Positions 55,101-63,596 are shown, counted from the first letter of the stretch. The stretch: 64,000 nt of DNA from Peptostreptococcus sp. D1 (GCF_900112955.1 NZ_FONP01000004.1:92465-156464); one strand, 5' to 3'. Notes: a model not told the origin generated them from the sequence alone. Made by a program: numbers and translations.

Positions 55101-55702
55101 AAAATAGTAGCACCACTTAATTCCTCTAGCTGTGAAATCTTTCTAGCCAGCACTCCATAGACATCCTCTGTATCGAAATACTTGTTTTCAATTAAATTTT
55201 CATATGCCTCGTATACTTTTGAAATATCTGATAATTTGCACTTTAACGCCTCGTCATCAGCTTTTCTAGTCATAGCCTGCAAATCCTGAACTGTCATATT
55301 ATTCTGCTTAAGCTCTATTATCATATCCAGCAATTTACCTACAATGCCTATTCCAGTTTTTGAGGTTTTAAATGTCTTCAGTTCACTAGCCACAGAATCC
55401 ACAGCCCTGCATACAATCATACTTCTCGCACTTTTACTTATTTTTTTTTCTTTTAGACCACCTGCCTTTGTAAACACAATATTTCCAAGTGTGGAAAAGC
55501 TGACGACTCTTATTCTAAAATACGGATCTTTATTGTAGAGAAGTCTATCACTTAGCTTCTTTTCTATCTCATAGGTATACTTTTCAGGAACCAGATAGTA
55601 AATCGGCTTTTCATCAAATTTTTCTGCTTCCTCAAAGCAAAGATCCAACAGCTTATCAGTTTTGTTACAATCCATTCTTCCTATTACAAAGCCTATTCCC
55701 AT
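52118..55702 (-). CDS. addB: AddB helicase-nuclease subunit with altered Walker A and a repeat-derived insertion
   Basis: Partner of AddA, which also carries an iron-sulfur-stapled nuclease. The C-terminal nuclease motif is CSVIDYKSS, and the cluster cysteines are visible: one in KYSYCPFSFF and three in PCDYCEYISVC near the end. Family segments YLVPEKYTYEIE and ISKSARSMIV confirm AddB. The N-terminal nucleotide-binding loop reads GRMDCNKTD where family members have GRxGSGK[ST], so the glycines are lost. An Asn-rich insertion at about residues 285-320 comes from 30-bp tandem DNA repeats. The gene overlaps the upstream nuclease gene by 10 bp. Confidence 0.92.
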   Translation of the reverse strand: MGIGFVIGRMDCNKTDKLLDLCFEEAEKFDEKPIYYLVPEKYTYEIEKKLSDRLLYNKDPYFRIRVVSFSTLGNIVFTKAGGLKEKKISKSARSMIVCRAVDSVASELKTFKTSKTGIGIVGKLLDMIIELKQNNMTVQDLQAMTRKADDEALKCKLSDISKVYEAYENLIENKYFDTEDVYGVLARKISQLEELSGATIFVDEYTGFTPLQYDIIENLAKISKNMYFSLTTDLKRLSSKNGVFSKTNISYLKINEICRRNKIPRLKDINLNCLENKNIDDKIIDNKIIENEIVNNKTLNNRIVNSKTLNNRTVNSKNVDNNALLHLEKNISEFRPRVFCEKCDLPIRIDEFGNYYDEVDFVLNEVERLVKKKGFRYNEITICSRNMDTYSHIIKGVFEKSGVNIFLDEKISAKNNPFIVLIFSILNMKKENYSYSSVFQYLKSGLVNIDNDSVHKLENFVLANGIKGRKWFDIWKDKVSRNVEAEDDKAALEKLSEEINDINRVRESVMTPISNLSEKLKGRNTVAEICKYLYEFTLEIELPQALEKIIADFESREDLYKAKEYAQVWNIFVEMLDELVEFMGDEKIGIEKFINLMESHISEIELGIIPPARDQVLVTSIDRMKNPNTKALFILGVNDGIFPSTVSDNALISDYDKEKLNKSGVVFDSNFESKVYDEQFLVYKAMSSSKGLLYISYPLASLEGKSLRPSSLIKKLGGIFPTLKVTTHVIDAFNTVNLEAMDKHKMFELLIRNIKKVEEDNSWKSVFYFFYNDSDYREKLIKAYRAKNYFNSAGKLSVSMANELYNSRSYSVSRLEKYSYCPFSFFMTYGLKAKEREIYSFSPLDSGTYSHKILDEFSKNIAKDGLDWRDISESYISNQIGIISESIFERSGNYILNTSEKYRYFARGINSRLEKSISRMIRQIREGDFNPNSFEVEFGFLGKNSIPPIVVDLDDGKSIKLRGKIDRVDIAEKDGERYCSVIDYKSSTRSIDLDRVYNGLQLQLFVYMNAITGLNKNKKMKPAGLFYSNFNSKISRIENHSEYMNLESKDFVDRDLSENLLNGLVIKDRDVVKLFDKKLENNGTKSKVVSVQMTKDGRFNSNSKGLTIDEYEIVDRFVIEKSREICEDIYSGNIDIMPAKFSNSVPCDYCEYISVCRFDDKLKGNRYRYISKLVSRNQYDDILALMTKKLREED
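54751..54870 (+). repeat. 30-bp tandem repeats inside addB
   Basis: Units 54751-54780 and 54781-54810 differ at about three positions; 54811-54840 is more diverged and 54841-54870 more still. Each encodes ten residues of the type NNRxVNSKTL on the minus strand, so the array keeps the addB frame. Confidence 0.75.
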
Positions 55703-56490
55703 ACTCTATTCTCCTGAATTTCCTTTATAGTTTTTACAATGTATTCGCCATACTCCATATGTCTTTGCTCCGAATATTTTACAACTACATTATTATCCAA
55801 ATGAGGCTGATAATAATGCATTGAAATATTCGCTTTATCTATATTTTTTCCAATTCCCTCTCCGCAGGCATAAAGATATACAACCGTTTGCATTTTCCTA
55901 TTTGCATCCATTTCTCTAATCTCTTTTCCCTCGGTCTTCCAATCCCAAATATCAATCCTTTCAAGCTCTGAATTACTCAAGTCTTTAAAAATGAGAATCA
56001 ATAAATCATAAATGACAAAAACTCCATTATCCAGTGTCATTTTGTACTCTGGAAAAAACTTAACCCTGTCGCCATAAGTATTTTCGTACTTTTTTTTCAG
56101 CCGATATATCTTTCTTAAATTTTCAACCTGAGAGCCTTCAATCAAACCGTTGGACAGATCCTCAGACGTAAAAGGCTGTATACCAATGAAAACTCTCTGA
56201 CAAAGTGTATGAAAATCACGTCCAAAGGTCATTTTTTCCTCGAACTGTCTATCCTTGTCAGAATCATCACTCCAAAAGATATCCATTATATACTTTTCAA
56301 AAAACTCTCTTTTACTCCTGTTCCACGTATTGAATAAATTTTGACTAAACACCAAATTCTTTAATCTATACTCCAAACGCTTCTCATCAACCATCAATAA
56401 TTTTTCTCTTTCCATGTCTTTATTGTCGACTGACGAATCATTTATATTTGTCTCATTTTTATTCTCAATACCTACTTTGTCATCAATCAT
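55693..56490 (-). CDS. PD-(D/E)XK superfamily nuclease (RecB nuclease-like), stand-alone
   Basis: A small protein resembling the RecB/Cas4-type nuclease domain. Visible elements are an FSQNLFNTWNRSKREFFEKYI helix, FGRDFHTLCQRVF (helix with the likely metal-binding His), FFPEYKMTLDNGVFVIYDLLI and IDIWDWKTEGKE, the probable D-x-K core. The frame opens at 56514, but that ATG lacks a ribosome binding site; the ATG at 56490 follows AGAGG and overlaps the helicase stop by 8 bp. Overlap with the helicase gene upstream and addB downstream suggests that it supplies nuclease activity to the helicase. No iron-sulfur cysteine set was seen. Confidence 0.78.
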   Translation of the reverse strand: MIDDKVGIENKNETNINDSSVDNKDMEREKLLMVDEKRLEYRLKNLVFSQNLFNTWNRSKREFFEKYIMDIFWSDDSDKDRQFEEKMTFGRDFHTLCQRVFIGIQPFTSEDLSNGLIEGSQVENLRKIYRLKKKYENTYGDRVKFFPEYKMTLDNGVFVIYDLLILIFKDLSNSELERIDIWDWKTEGKEIREMDANRKMQTVVYLYACGEGIGKNIDKANISMHYYQPHLDNNVVVKYSEQRHMEYGEYIVKTIKEIQENRVWE

Positions 56491-58840
56491 TTCTAATTCT
56501 ACCTCTAACACCATCTATTTTACGTTTTAATTCAACAAAAAACTCAGAATCTTTTTTTGTCAGGTTTAAGCTGATGCTTTCAATATATTTCTGTCTCGAA
56601 TTTAGCAAAAATAGACTTTTCTTTGCTCTCGTTATTCCGACGTACAGCAGTCTAACTCTCTCAGCAACCAAATCCCTTTTCAGACCAATTTCAAAATACC
56701 CTACATCCTGTGATAATCCATTCAAAATATTTTCTATCTCCATATTTACAAATGCTTCCGGATACCTGTAATCATCTCTCAAATACTTTCTATCCATCCT
56801 AAAATAATCAGTCAGCTTTGAAGGAAATTCACTGTCATTGATTCCAGTAATTATTACAGCATCCCATTCAAGCCCCTTTGATTTGTGCAAGGTTGCGACC
56901 GTTATACTGCCTGGCTCAATTTCCTTTTCACCCACATCGTAAATTCCAGCTATAGCACTGTCAAAAACTCTTGAGTACCTACTGTCAAAATATGGCAATA
57001 AACTATTTAAATCTATATTTTCAAACCTTGTTAGTCTATAAATATAGAAAAAAATATACTTTGACAGCATCCTTTCCTCATCACTTAGATTGAGACAAAA
57101 ACAAATAAATTTGATCAATTTTCCCAAATCGGATTGAGAATGCTCACAAATATCCTTCACACCATCTAAAAATCTATCAAAATTTCTAAAAAATGCGTGT
57201 TCAATCATATCATCTACCCTAATAGACAAGCTCCTAAAAAAATCCCTTCGCTTATCCAGTGAATAAACTATGCCTTCAATATTGGAGTACAATTTATCAG
57301 CATTAAATTTTAGACTCGACTGCTTCAGCTCTATTGAGCTGGAAGATTCGCTAGATTTCAAATTTAAATATTCTCCAAAAAATCCCAATATACTTGTTTT
57401 ATCCTCATCACTCAGCTCAATGCTTTCCAGCCTTTGTAAAAAGCAATTATCCAAAATTTCTATAAAATTTTCAGTCCTTGTAGGGAATATTAAAAATTCC
57501 AAAATTCTGCCGATATCACTAATCAATTTTTTTCTATGCTTTGGATTTGAGCCTATCTTCTCATGAGTAATTTCTCTCGCTTCCAAATTCTGAGAAATTG
57601 CATCTACCTCATAATTTGAAAAGGTTAAAATCCCTAAGGAAAAATTAGGATACTTTTCCTTGTAATAATTACAAAGAGCTACGATCTTATCCAGCTCTTC
57701 GGAGCCATTTGACACACTGCTCGCATTTATCAAATATTCATCTGAACTCGGATTTTCCTTGTATCCCTTTCCTTTTTCAACCTCTTCAATAAACAAATTC
57801 TCAAGAGAGCCATAGTAAAGACTATCCTCATCATCATTTACAAACTCCACCAGTTTATTAGCCAAATCAATAATATCCCTTGAGCTTCGACCAGCCATGT
57901 TCATATTAAAGGAACGGTCTGCATTTGAACAAAAATCAATAAAATGTCTTGGATTTGAGCCTGTAAACGTACCTGTAATACTCTGATTGACATCACCTAC
58001 TCTAACCAGATTTTTCGATGATTTTTTTCTATTACTCTTACCATCTGCAATAATGTCGATTATCTTTCCTTGAATCAAATTGGAATCCTGACATTCATCC
58101 TCAAAAACATACAGATACTTCTCCTGATATTTTTTTGCAATACAGGGATTATTTGCCAAAATATTGTACGCCATCAAAAGGATGTCATCATAATCCAGAT
58201 ATCCTTCTAATCTTAGACTCTCCTGATAGCTCGAATATATCGGCGAAATTAGAGTCAATATCCCCCTATAGCTTGAAGATGTTATCTCCCTCAGCTTTCC
58301 ATCGTCTATATTTGCATATTTAAGTAGGCGTATTGAATCCCTTACTAGAAAATTAAACTCCTTTTCCCATTTTTCGATAAACTTTTTATTATCTCTTTTC
58401 TCTTTACTGATGAAAAAAGTTAGCTTCTTATCATTATCGTCAATTTCTCTAAATTTTTCTATGGAATCGGAAATAATGATTCCTTTTTTTATATCATCTA
58501 TTATTTCAAATTCATCCTCAATCAACGCCAAATTTGAATTTTCCTTGATTATCTTCATTGCAAGAGAATGAATAGTCATAACTTCGAAATTATTGCTGGA
58601 TATTTCATTATCACTCAATATTTTTCTAATTCTCGACTTGAAATTATTTGCAGCAGAATTCATATAGGTCAAAACCAATATTTTTCGCTTATCCCCCTTG
58701 GAGCTCATATTACCCAATAATTTCGCTACCAAATTCGTAATAATAAAAGTTTTTCCAGCACCCGGTACAGCTTGGATTCCCATTGTACCAGAAGTGTACT
58801 CCATTATTTTCTTTTGATCTTTTCTGTATACAATACTCAT
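56483..58840 (-). CDS. UvrD/Rep/AddA-like superfamily 1 DNA helicase
   Basis: A 785-residue 3'-5' SF1A helicase. Motifs in order: Walker A GIQAVPGAGKTFIITN (residues 20-35), motif Ia LVLTYMNSAANNF, Walker B YVFEDECQDSNLIQG, motif III GDVNQSITG, motif V VATLHKSKGLEWDAVIITG and motif VI RVRLLYVGITRAKKSLF. It lacks the C-terminal nuclease domain of AddA; a separate PD-(D/E)XK gene overlaps its 3' end. A GAGAGG site lies 11 nt before the ATG. It is neither UvrD nor PcrA in detail and is better described as an AddA-like helicase whose nuclease is encoded separately. Confidence 0.88.
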   Translation of the reverse strand: MSIVYRKDQKKIMEYTSGTMGIQAVPGAGKTFIITNLVAKLLGNMSSKGDKRKILVLTYMNSAANNFKSRIRKILSDNEISSNNFEVMTIHSLAMKIIKENSNLALIEDEFEIIDDIKKGIIISDSIEKFREIDDNDKKLTFFISKEKRDNKKFIEKWEKEFNFLVRDSIRLLKYANIDDGKLREITSSSYRGILTLISPIYSSYQESLRLEGYLDYDDILLMAYNILANNPCIAKKYQEKYLYVFEDECQDSNLIQGKIIDIIADGKSNRKKSSKNLVRVGDVNQSITGTFTGSNPRHFIDFCSNADRSFNMNMAGRSSRDIIDLANKLVEFVNDDEDSLYYGSLENLFIEEVEKGKGYKENPSSDEYLINASSVSNGSEELDKIVALCNYYKEKYPNFSLGILTFSNYEVDAISQNLEAREITHEKIGSNPKHRKKLISDIGRILEFLIFPTRTENFIEILDNCFLQRLESIELSDEDKTSILGFFGEYLNLKSSESSSSIELKQSSLKFNADKLYSNIEGIVYSLDKRRDFFRSLSIRVDDMIEHAFFRNFDRFLDGVKDICEHSQSDLGKLIKFICFCLNLSDEERMLSKYIFFYIYRLTRFENIDLNSLLPYFDSRYSRVFDSAIAGIYDVGEKEIEPGSITVATLHKSKGLEWDAVIITGINDSEFPSKLTDYFRMDRKYLRDDYRYPEAFVNMEIENILNGLSQDVGYFEIGLKRDLVAERVRLLYVGITRAKKSLFLLNSRQKYIESISLNLTKKDSEFFVELKRKIDGVRGRIRND

Positions 58841-58952
58841 AAACCATCATACCTCTCAACAAGCATTTATCATTATAACCTATCCATTTATTTCTATAAT
58901 CTGTAATCTATAATTAAATACATTATTCTATATATTAGATATTATATATTAA

Positions 58953-59126
58953 CTATCAAAATATTACTAAATACTTTTTCCTGTATATTAAATACAATCT
59001 ATCAAAATATTACTAAATACTTTTTCCTGTATATTAAATACAATCTATCAAAATATTACTAAATACTTTTTCCTGCATATTAAATATAATCCATCAAAAT
59101 ATCTCTAAATATATTATCCTGTGAAA
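58953..59126. repeat. 46-bp tandem repeats derived from the 3' end of the adjacent gene
   Basis: Near-identical 46-bp units occupy 58953-58998, 58999-59044 and 59045-59090. A fourth, diverged unit (59091 to about 59126) lies inside the last codons of the 59080-60663 gene. The remaining part of the gap (58841-58952) is AT-rich with no other feature. Confidence 0.8.
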
Positions 59127-60663
59127 ATCCAGAAATAGATAAATCAGATTCCAAAATGTAGGTATTTATATTCGTGCAGCTTGCGTTTATTAAATCTAAA
59201 AAGCTATCTACCTTCAATTTCGTAAAATACTCCATATAATCGTTATACACTTGTACCAAATTATTGTCATCTATATTTGATAGAGTTTTGTCATCAAAAA
59301 AAGCCAACTCTGTAGATAATAGAGATTCAGCCCTAATATCATATACAGAAGAAGAGGCATCAAAGAAAACATAGTGATCTCTGATAACCTTATACTCCAC
59401 CAAATTATCAATATCTATAAATAACACTGAATCCATGGCAATATTTTCGGAAATTCTCTTTTTACTAGAAAATATCGAAATGCTCTCCTTGATAAATTTC
59501 AAATAAAGCTCAAAGCCTCCAAGAATATCAAGTACTTCGTACTCTTTCAGCAGCTTTGAAATCTTTTCAATAGTTTTAATTCCAATTTCATCTTCTTCAA
59601 AATACTTTTTATAAATAAATTTTAGAAATTCAGAATTATTTTCTATTTCAGATGAGCAAATTTCGTCAACAATGGCTTTAAAATAATTTTCAAGATTTTC
59701 CTTTATATCAAAATAACTCAACCCATCATTAAAAATCTTTGTAAGCAATACTTTGTCCTGTTCATCAACCAAAAATATGCAGTTATTCTTTATAGCCAAA
59801 ACTGAGATTGCAAAGCGACCTATGTCTGTCTTTCCCACCTCATCTACAATACCGGCAAAATCAATTTTAATACCATTCTTTTCAAATACATCTACCATCG
59901 TATCATAATAAAAAGGAGTCAGCTTTGGCACGACAACACAAATATCTCCAGCATTTATTTTTTTCTCAATTATAAGCTCAGATACAAGTGATTCAAGGCC
60001 TCTGAGCATATCGAAAAAAGTATCATATCTTATATTAATATTTTTTTTACTTTGTATATCATTATTTTCTTTACTAACAGTATCAGTATTCTTACAATCG
60101 ACCGTACCTGTATCTTTAAGATTAAGCATATCAAGATTTTTTTGATTGTCCTTGATATCATCTATTTTCATTATATCTAAACCAACTGTATCGAGTTTTT
60201 TTCTATATTCAACATATTGATTCATTCCAGATAGTTTTTGAAAATATAATTCGATCATAAGCAACCTATCGAACAGTTTATTCTTTTTCAGAATAGACCG
60301 ATATTCCACTATTACGTTCTTCATATCAACATATGTCTGTTGATCTCTCTTTGAAACTCTAAATCTCAATATTCTATCAGAAATTGCCTCGACAGGAATA
60401 TTTTGATGTACAGCTTTACTCATCACCTCGAATACTTCATTCGCAATAATTATGTTGCTTGCATTTACCATTTTGAAATATCCGTCAAAGGTTCTTCTCT
60501 CGTCGATAATTTTGCATAAGAGAGAAATCGATAAATCTCTGGACAAAACCTTTGGAAATATTCCATTTTCTAAAATTGACCAAAACAATTTTACATCCTC
60601 AATAATTGAATAATCATCAATATTATTTTTTGTCATATTATTATTCAAAACACTTTTTTCCAT
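59080..60663 (-). CDS. Possible inactive helicase-fold (AddB/RecC-like) subunit
   Basis: I do not recognise this protein with certainty. It has about 527 residues and is mostly helical, with no Walker A or DExx motif. The segment GDICVVVPKLTPFYYDTMVDVFEKNGIKIDF (about residues 240-275) looks like the C-terminal RecA-like domain of AddB/UvrD proteins, where a loaded strand-helix unit precedes the 2B domain. A hydrophilic linker (about residues 180-210, many Asn/Lys/Asp) replaces the catalytic core. The start at 60663 follows GGTGG by 5 nt; the open frame runs to 60708. Position upstream of the helicase and nuclease genes suggests a structural subunit of the same complex. No transmembrane segment. 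Confidence 0.5.
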   Translation of the reverse strand: MEKSVLNNNMTKNNIDDYSIIEDVKLFWSILENGIFPKVLSRDLSISLLCKIIDERRTFDGYFKMVNASNIIIANEVFEVMSKAVHQNIPVEAISDRILRFRVSKRDQQTYVDMKNVIVEYRSILKKNKLFDRLLMIELYFQKLSGMNQYVEYRKKLDTVGLDIMKIDDIKDNQKNLDMLNLKDTGTVDCKNTDTVSKENNDIQSKKNINIRYDTFFDMLRGLESLVSELIIEKKINAGDICVVVPKLTPFYYDTMVDVFEKNGIKIDFAGIVDEVGKTDIGRFAISVLAIKNNCIFLVDEQDKVLLTKIFNDGLSYFDIKENLENYFKAIVDEICSSEIENNSEFLKFIYKKYFEEDEIGIKTIEKISKLLKEYEVLDILGGFELYLKFIKESISIFSSKKRISENIAMDSVLFIDIDNLVEYKVIRDHYVFFDASSSVYDIRAESLLSTELAFFDDKTLSNIDDNNLVQVYNDYMEYFTKLKVDSFLDLINASCTNINTYILESDLSISGFSQDNIFRDILMDYI

Positions 60664-60801
60664 TAAAACCACCATAAAAATTCTTTTAAAATATTGTAAT
60701 CGATACACGAAACTGCTAATACAATTATATCATAAAAACAAACAATCTAATAATAGGACATAATAAATTCAGTGTCTTTTAGTTATTCTCACAAAATAAA
60801 A

Positions 60802-60833
60802 GATCCCTCTATGGAATATTTCCATAGAAGGAC
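60802..60833 (-). terminator. Terminator after the DUF4097 gene
   Basis: A 14-bp stem with wobble pairs (GTCCTTCTATGGAA with TTCCATAGAGGGAT) around a short loop, followed by CTTTTATTTTG on the minus strand. It separates the envelope module from the DNA-repair genes; a TATAAT at 60724-60729 would start the latter. Confidence 0.7.
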
Positions 60834-60849
60834 CAGAGTAATCAGCTCT

Positions 60850-62487
60850 CTAATCGACAATTCTCAAGCTCTTTGCATCAACCTCAATTTTAGGGTTCTC
60901 CACAGTCTTAGAATTATCTGAATAAATCAAGTGTCTTAAGCTTCCATCATATTTCTTATCATTTATCCTCTGAAGTATCTTATCATTAGAAATCTTTCTA
61001 TATAAAATATATTTTAAATCAAGCTCATCAGTTGTGCTTATTTTCAAATTCGGATTAAAGCCATCCACAACAAATAATTTTGCTCTATGATTTGCCGAAT
61101 TGATTTTAATAGTATCAGATACTCCTTTTCCAGCGACAATAAATATATCAAAATCTGAGTTAACAGTTGAAGCTCCATTATAACTATTATTTTTTAAGTT
61201 TGTATTAAAATGAGCTTCATCTTTTTTGAATATATCGATCAAATTCTTAATATCTTGATTATCACCTGATTTTGCCTTTATATTATCATAAAAAGAAACA
61301 TTGCCAAGCTTATTGCTTTCAATATCACTCAAATCAGCTTCCATTTGATCCAAATCATCATCATAAGATTCATCATCACTCTCAGAATTTAACTTCTGAA
61401 GTCTCGATAAATGAGCAGATATTTCTCCTTTAACCGATTCAAGAATGGCTTCCTCTCTATTTATCTTCTCATATTCATCATATCGAATATCAGAGTCGCT
61501 TGATTTTATTTTTTCGTCCACATTTACTAAAATTTCATCAGCAACCTTTTTACCTTTAGAGTTTAACTCAATCAAGGATTTTGAGGCAGTATTTACCACC
61601 AATGTTTTAATTTTCAAGCTATTATCAAAATGCTGTGAAGAATCTCCATCATCATCAAATGAATATTCATTCTCATAATTGAAATTCAATACAGCCTTAT
61701 TATTTTTTACTTCAAATCTATCTATTTTGCTTTCAGAATTGATTTTTCTCATTATAGAAGGAATATACACATTGTCAGATATAGAGAAATTTTTCACCAT
61801 ATCCTTATCAATGTTTATTCCACCAATACTATTGAAGCCATTAATGGATGCCAAATCTACATTGACAGAAGTCGGCAAATACACATCGACAACATTATAA
61901 ACCTTTTCGTATTTTTCCCTATTTTTTATATCACTTTCGTAACCAGAGTTATCATCAAAATATGGATCGTCCACACTTATATTCAACCAATATTTTTTAA
62001 TCTTTGCACCATGACTGGCAGCCAAACCAAGAGCACTTTTTACAGTTTCCTTTGCCTCTCTTGTGTTTTTTATCAACGAAAAATAGTGATCATTGTTTTC
62101 TGCTCTATAATTATTATTTAGAGCATCTATATTTAGGTTCAGCATTTTATTCTTTTCATCTACACCCAAAGTTAATACACCATTATCTACATTGGCTGTA
62201 AACACTTCTTTTCCGACCTTAGAATCCACCTTTACAATCGCCCTATTATCATTAGATTTTTTTATGTTCAATATAGTTCTTTGTGAAATATCATTATCGC
62301 TAAAAAGATTCAGCTTTATCAATTTGACAGCTTTGTCAGTGTCTAGAGCATCTTCCTTGACCACTAGCTCATTCTTCTTTTTTTCGATATATAAATTAAC
62401 CTTATCTACTGCGGAGTCAACCGTAAAAATCGATCCAACAATACCTACAATCAGTAAGCAACACGCAATTATAGAAATCTTTTTCAT
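60850..62487 (-). CDS. DUF4097-like membrane-anchored beta-rich protein
   Basis: The N-terminus is a signal anchor (MKKISIIACCLLIVGIVGSIFTV). The rest alternates beta-strand segments with acidic linkers. The last third (NSDFDIFIVAGKGVSDTIKINSANHRAKLFVVDGFNPNLKIS) has the repetitive strand pattern of putative adhesin DUF4097 proteins. A strongly acidic coiled segment occupies about residues 330-420. The open frame starts at a GTG inside the GAGGTG ribosome binding site; the ATG at 62487 is 8 nt downstream. It ends the PadR-DUF1700 operon, where DUF4097 proteins are typical partners. At 545 residues it is longer than usual. Function unknown. Confidence 0.7.
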   Translation of the reverse strand: MKKISIIACCLLIVGIVGSIFTVDSAVDKVNLYIEKKKNELVVKEDALDTDKAVKLIKLNLFSDNDISQRTILNIKKSNDNRAIVKVDSKVGKEVFTANVDNGVLTLGVDEKNKMLNLNIDALNNNYRAENNDHYFSLIKNTREAKETVKSALGLAASHGAKIKKYWLNISVDDPYFDDNSGYESDIKNREKYEKVYNVVDVYLPTSVNVDLASINGFNSIGGINIDKDMVKNFSISDNVYIPSIMRKINSESKIDRFEVKNNKAVLNFNYENEYSFDDDGDSSQHFDNSLKIKTLVVNTASKSLIELNSKGKKVADEILVNVDEKIKSSDSDIRYDEYEKINREEAILESVKGEISAHLSRLQKLNSESDDESYDDDLDQMEADLSDIESNKLGNVSFYDNIKAKSGDNQDIKNLIDIFKKDEAHFNTNLKNNSYNGASTVNSDFDIFIVAGKGVSDTIKINSANHRAKLFVVDGFNPNLKISTTDELDLKYILYRKISNDKILQRINDKKYDGSLRHLIYSDNSKTVENPKIEVDAKSLRIVD

Positions 62488-62501
62488 CTGTCTCACCTCT
62501 A

Positions 62502-63131
62502 CTACTTTATTTTTGTACTACGAGAAATATATCCATATACTTTTTTATTAATAAAAACACCAAGCTTAACTAAATAAAACCCTGCTATTGCAACCAAAAT
62601 TAGGACAGAAACAATCGTTAACATCGGAAATAATGCAAAAAACTTAATTTCCCCAATAATTTCGTAAGCTGCAAACAAGTATGGCATAAACAGCAACATG
62701 AACAACCCAACACCAATTATAGACAAAGCACTAAAGACAACGACAGGAAAATATATTACATCGAATAGCGCAAGAGCAACTTTCTCAAAAAATCTAATAA
62801 AACCATGAAATATTAAATCTACCTGAAATCTTTTGTCGGTGATTATTCCATCATTTATATCGTTTCTAGTGTACATATCATTTCTATCACGCACATCATC
62901 TCTATCGTATATATCCATTTCTTCTACAATCTTTTTGGGATCTCCAAGAGAATCTACCAGCTCCAACTCGCTTTTCCCTTCAATAATTCCATCGGTAAAA
63001 TACTCTTCGTAATCTCTGACTATATCCTCAATTTCCTTTTCATCAATATTACTATATGTTTGTCTCAAGTTTAATCTCAATTCGGATAAGAATTCCTTTT
63101 TATTCATTATTCTTTCCATACTATTCACCAT
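62502..63131 (-). CDS. DUF1700 family membrane protein
   Basis: The N-terminal region (MNKKEFLSELRLNLRQTYSNIDEKEIEDIVRDYEEYFTDGIIEGKSELELVDSLGDPKKIVEEM) is the standard DUF1700 cytoplasmic domain, shared with Firmicutes proteins that modulate DUF4097 partners. Three or four hydrophobic helices follow from about residue 115. The ATG at 63131 lies 7 nt after GGAGG and overlaps the end of padR by 11 bp; a TTG codon one position earlier is less likely. It precedes the DUF4097 gene by 14 bp. Such sets respond to envelope stress in some species, but the role here is inferred. Confidence 0.85.
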   Translation of the reverse strand: MVNSMERIMNKKEFLSELRLNLRQTYSNIDEKEIEDIVRDYEEYFTDGIIEGKSELELVDSLGDPKKIVEEMDIYDRDDVRDRNDMYTRNDINDGIITDKRFQVDLIFHGFIRFFEKVALALFDVIYFPVVVFSALSIIGVGLFMLLFMPYLFAAYEIIGEIKFFALFPMLTIVSVLILVAIAGFYLVKLGVFINKKVYGYISRSTKIK

Positions 63132-63444
63132 CAATCCCCCTCCTTAAAATCAAATCTACACCTTTTACAAAATCATACCACTCTTTCTTTTGTTGATTCA
63201 AAAACTCTATTCCAGATTCGGTTAAGCTATAGTATTTTCTAGCAGGACCACCACTAGAATCAACCATATATGTTTCAAAATATTTCTCCTTTGTCAATCT
63301 TCTGAGAATAGGGTAAATGGTTCCCTCATTTACATCCATACTCTCGGAAATATTTTGAACAATTTCATAACCGTACATATCTTTATAATAGATCATCGCC
63401 AACACACATAATTCCAAAGCACCCTTCCTGAATTGTGTATTCAA
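63121..63444 (-). CDS. PadR family transcriptional regulator
   Basis: Small winged-helix regulator. The family pattern is NTQFRKGALELCVLAMIYYKDMYGYEIVQNISESMDVNEGTIYPILRRLTKEKYFET, with the wing in GPARKYYSLTESG. The open frame begins with GTG codons that lie within the AAGGTGGTGA ribosome binding site. The TTG at 63444 gives a start just before NTQFRKGALEL, which is where PadR proteins usually begin. It is the first gene of the PadR-DUF1700-DUF4097 operon and probably represses its own promoter. Confidence 0.9.
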   Translation of the reverse strand: MNTQFRKGALELCVLAMIYYKDMYGYEIVQNISESMDVNEGTIYPILRRLTKEKYFETYMVDSSGGPARKYYSLTESGIEFLNQQKKEWYDFVKGVDLILRRGIDGE

Positions 63445-63540
63445 ATATCTCACCACCTTATTATATATTTCACGGTTTTAAGTTGAGTCTATAATCGCAA
63501 CTCTTTAGAAATGTGTTTATATTCACCTCTATTACTACTC

Positions 63541-63596
63541 TTTATTAGTTTTTATTAGTTTCTATTAGTTTTTATTAGTTTTTATTCTTTTTATTA
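63541..63596. repeat. 10-bp tandem repeats in the padR leader
   Basis: The unit TTTATTAGTT is repeated four times in exact 10-bp register (63541-63580, one C substitution), then degenerates (TTTATTCTTT). The period is close to one DNA helical turn. Confidence 0.75.

Noticed and set aside
58953..59126. CRISPR array
   Set aside because: The 46-bp units are directly abutting with no unique spacers and share sequence with the adjacent coding end; no cas genes are nearby.
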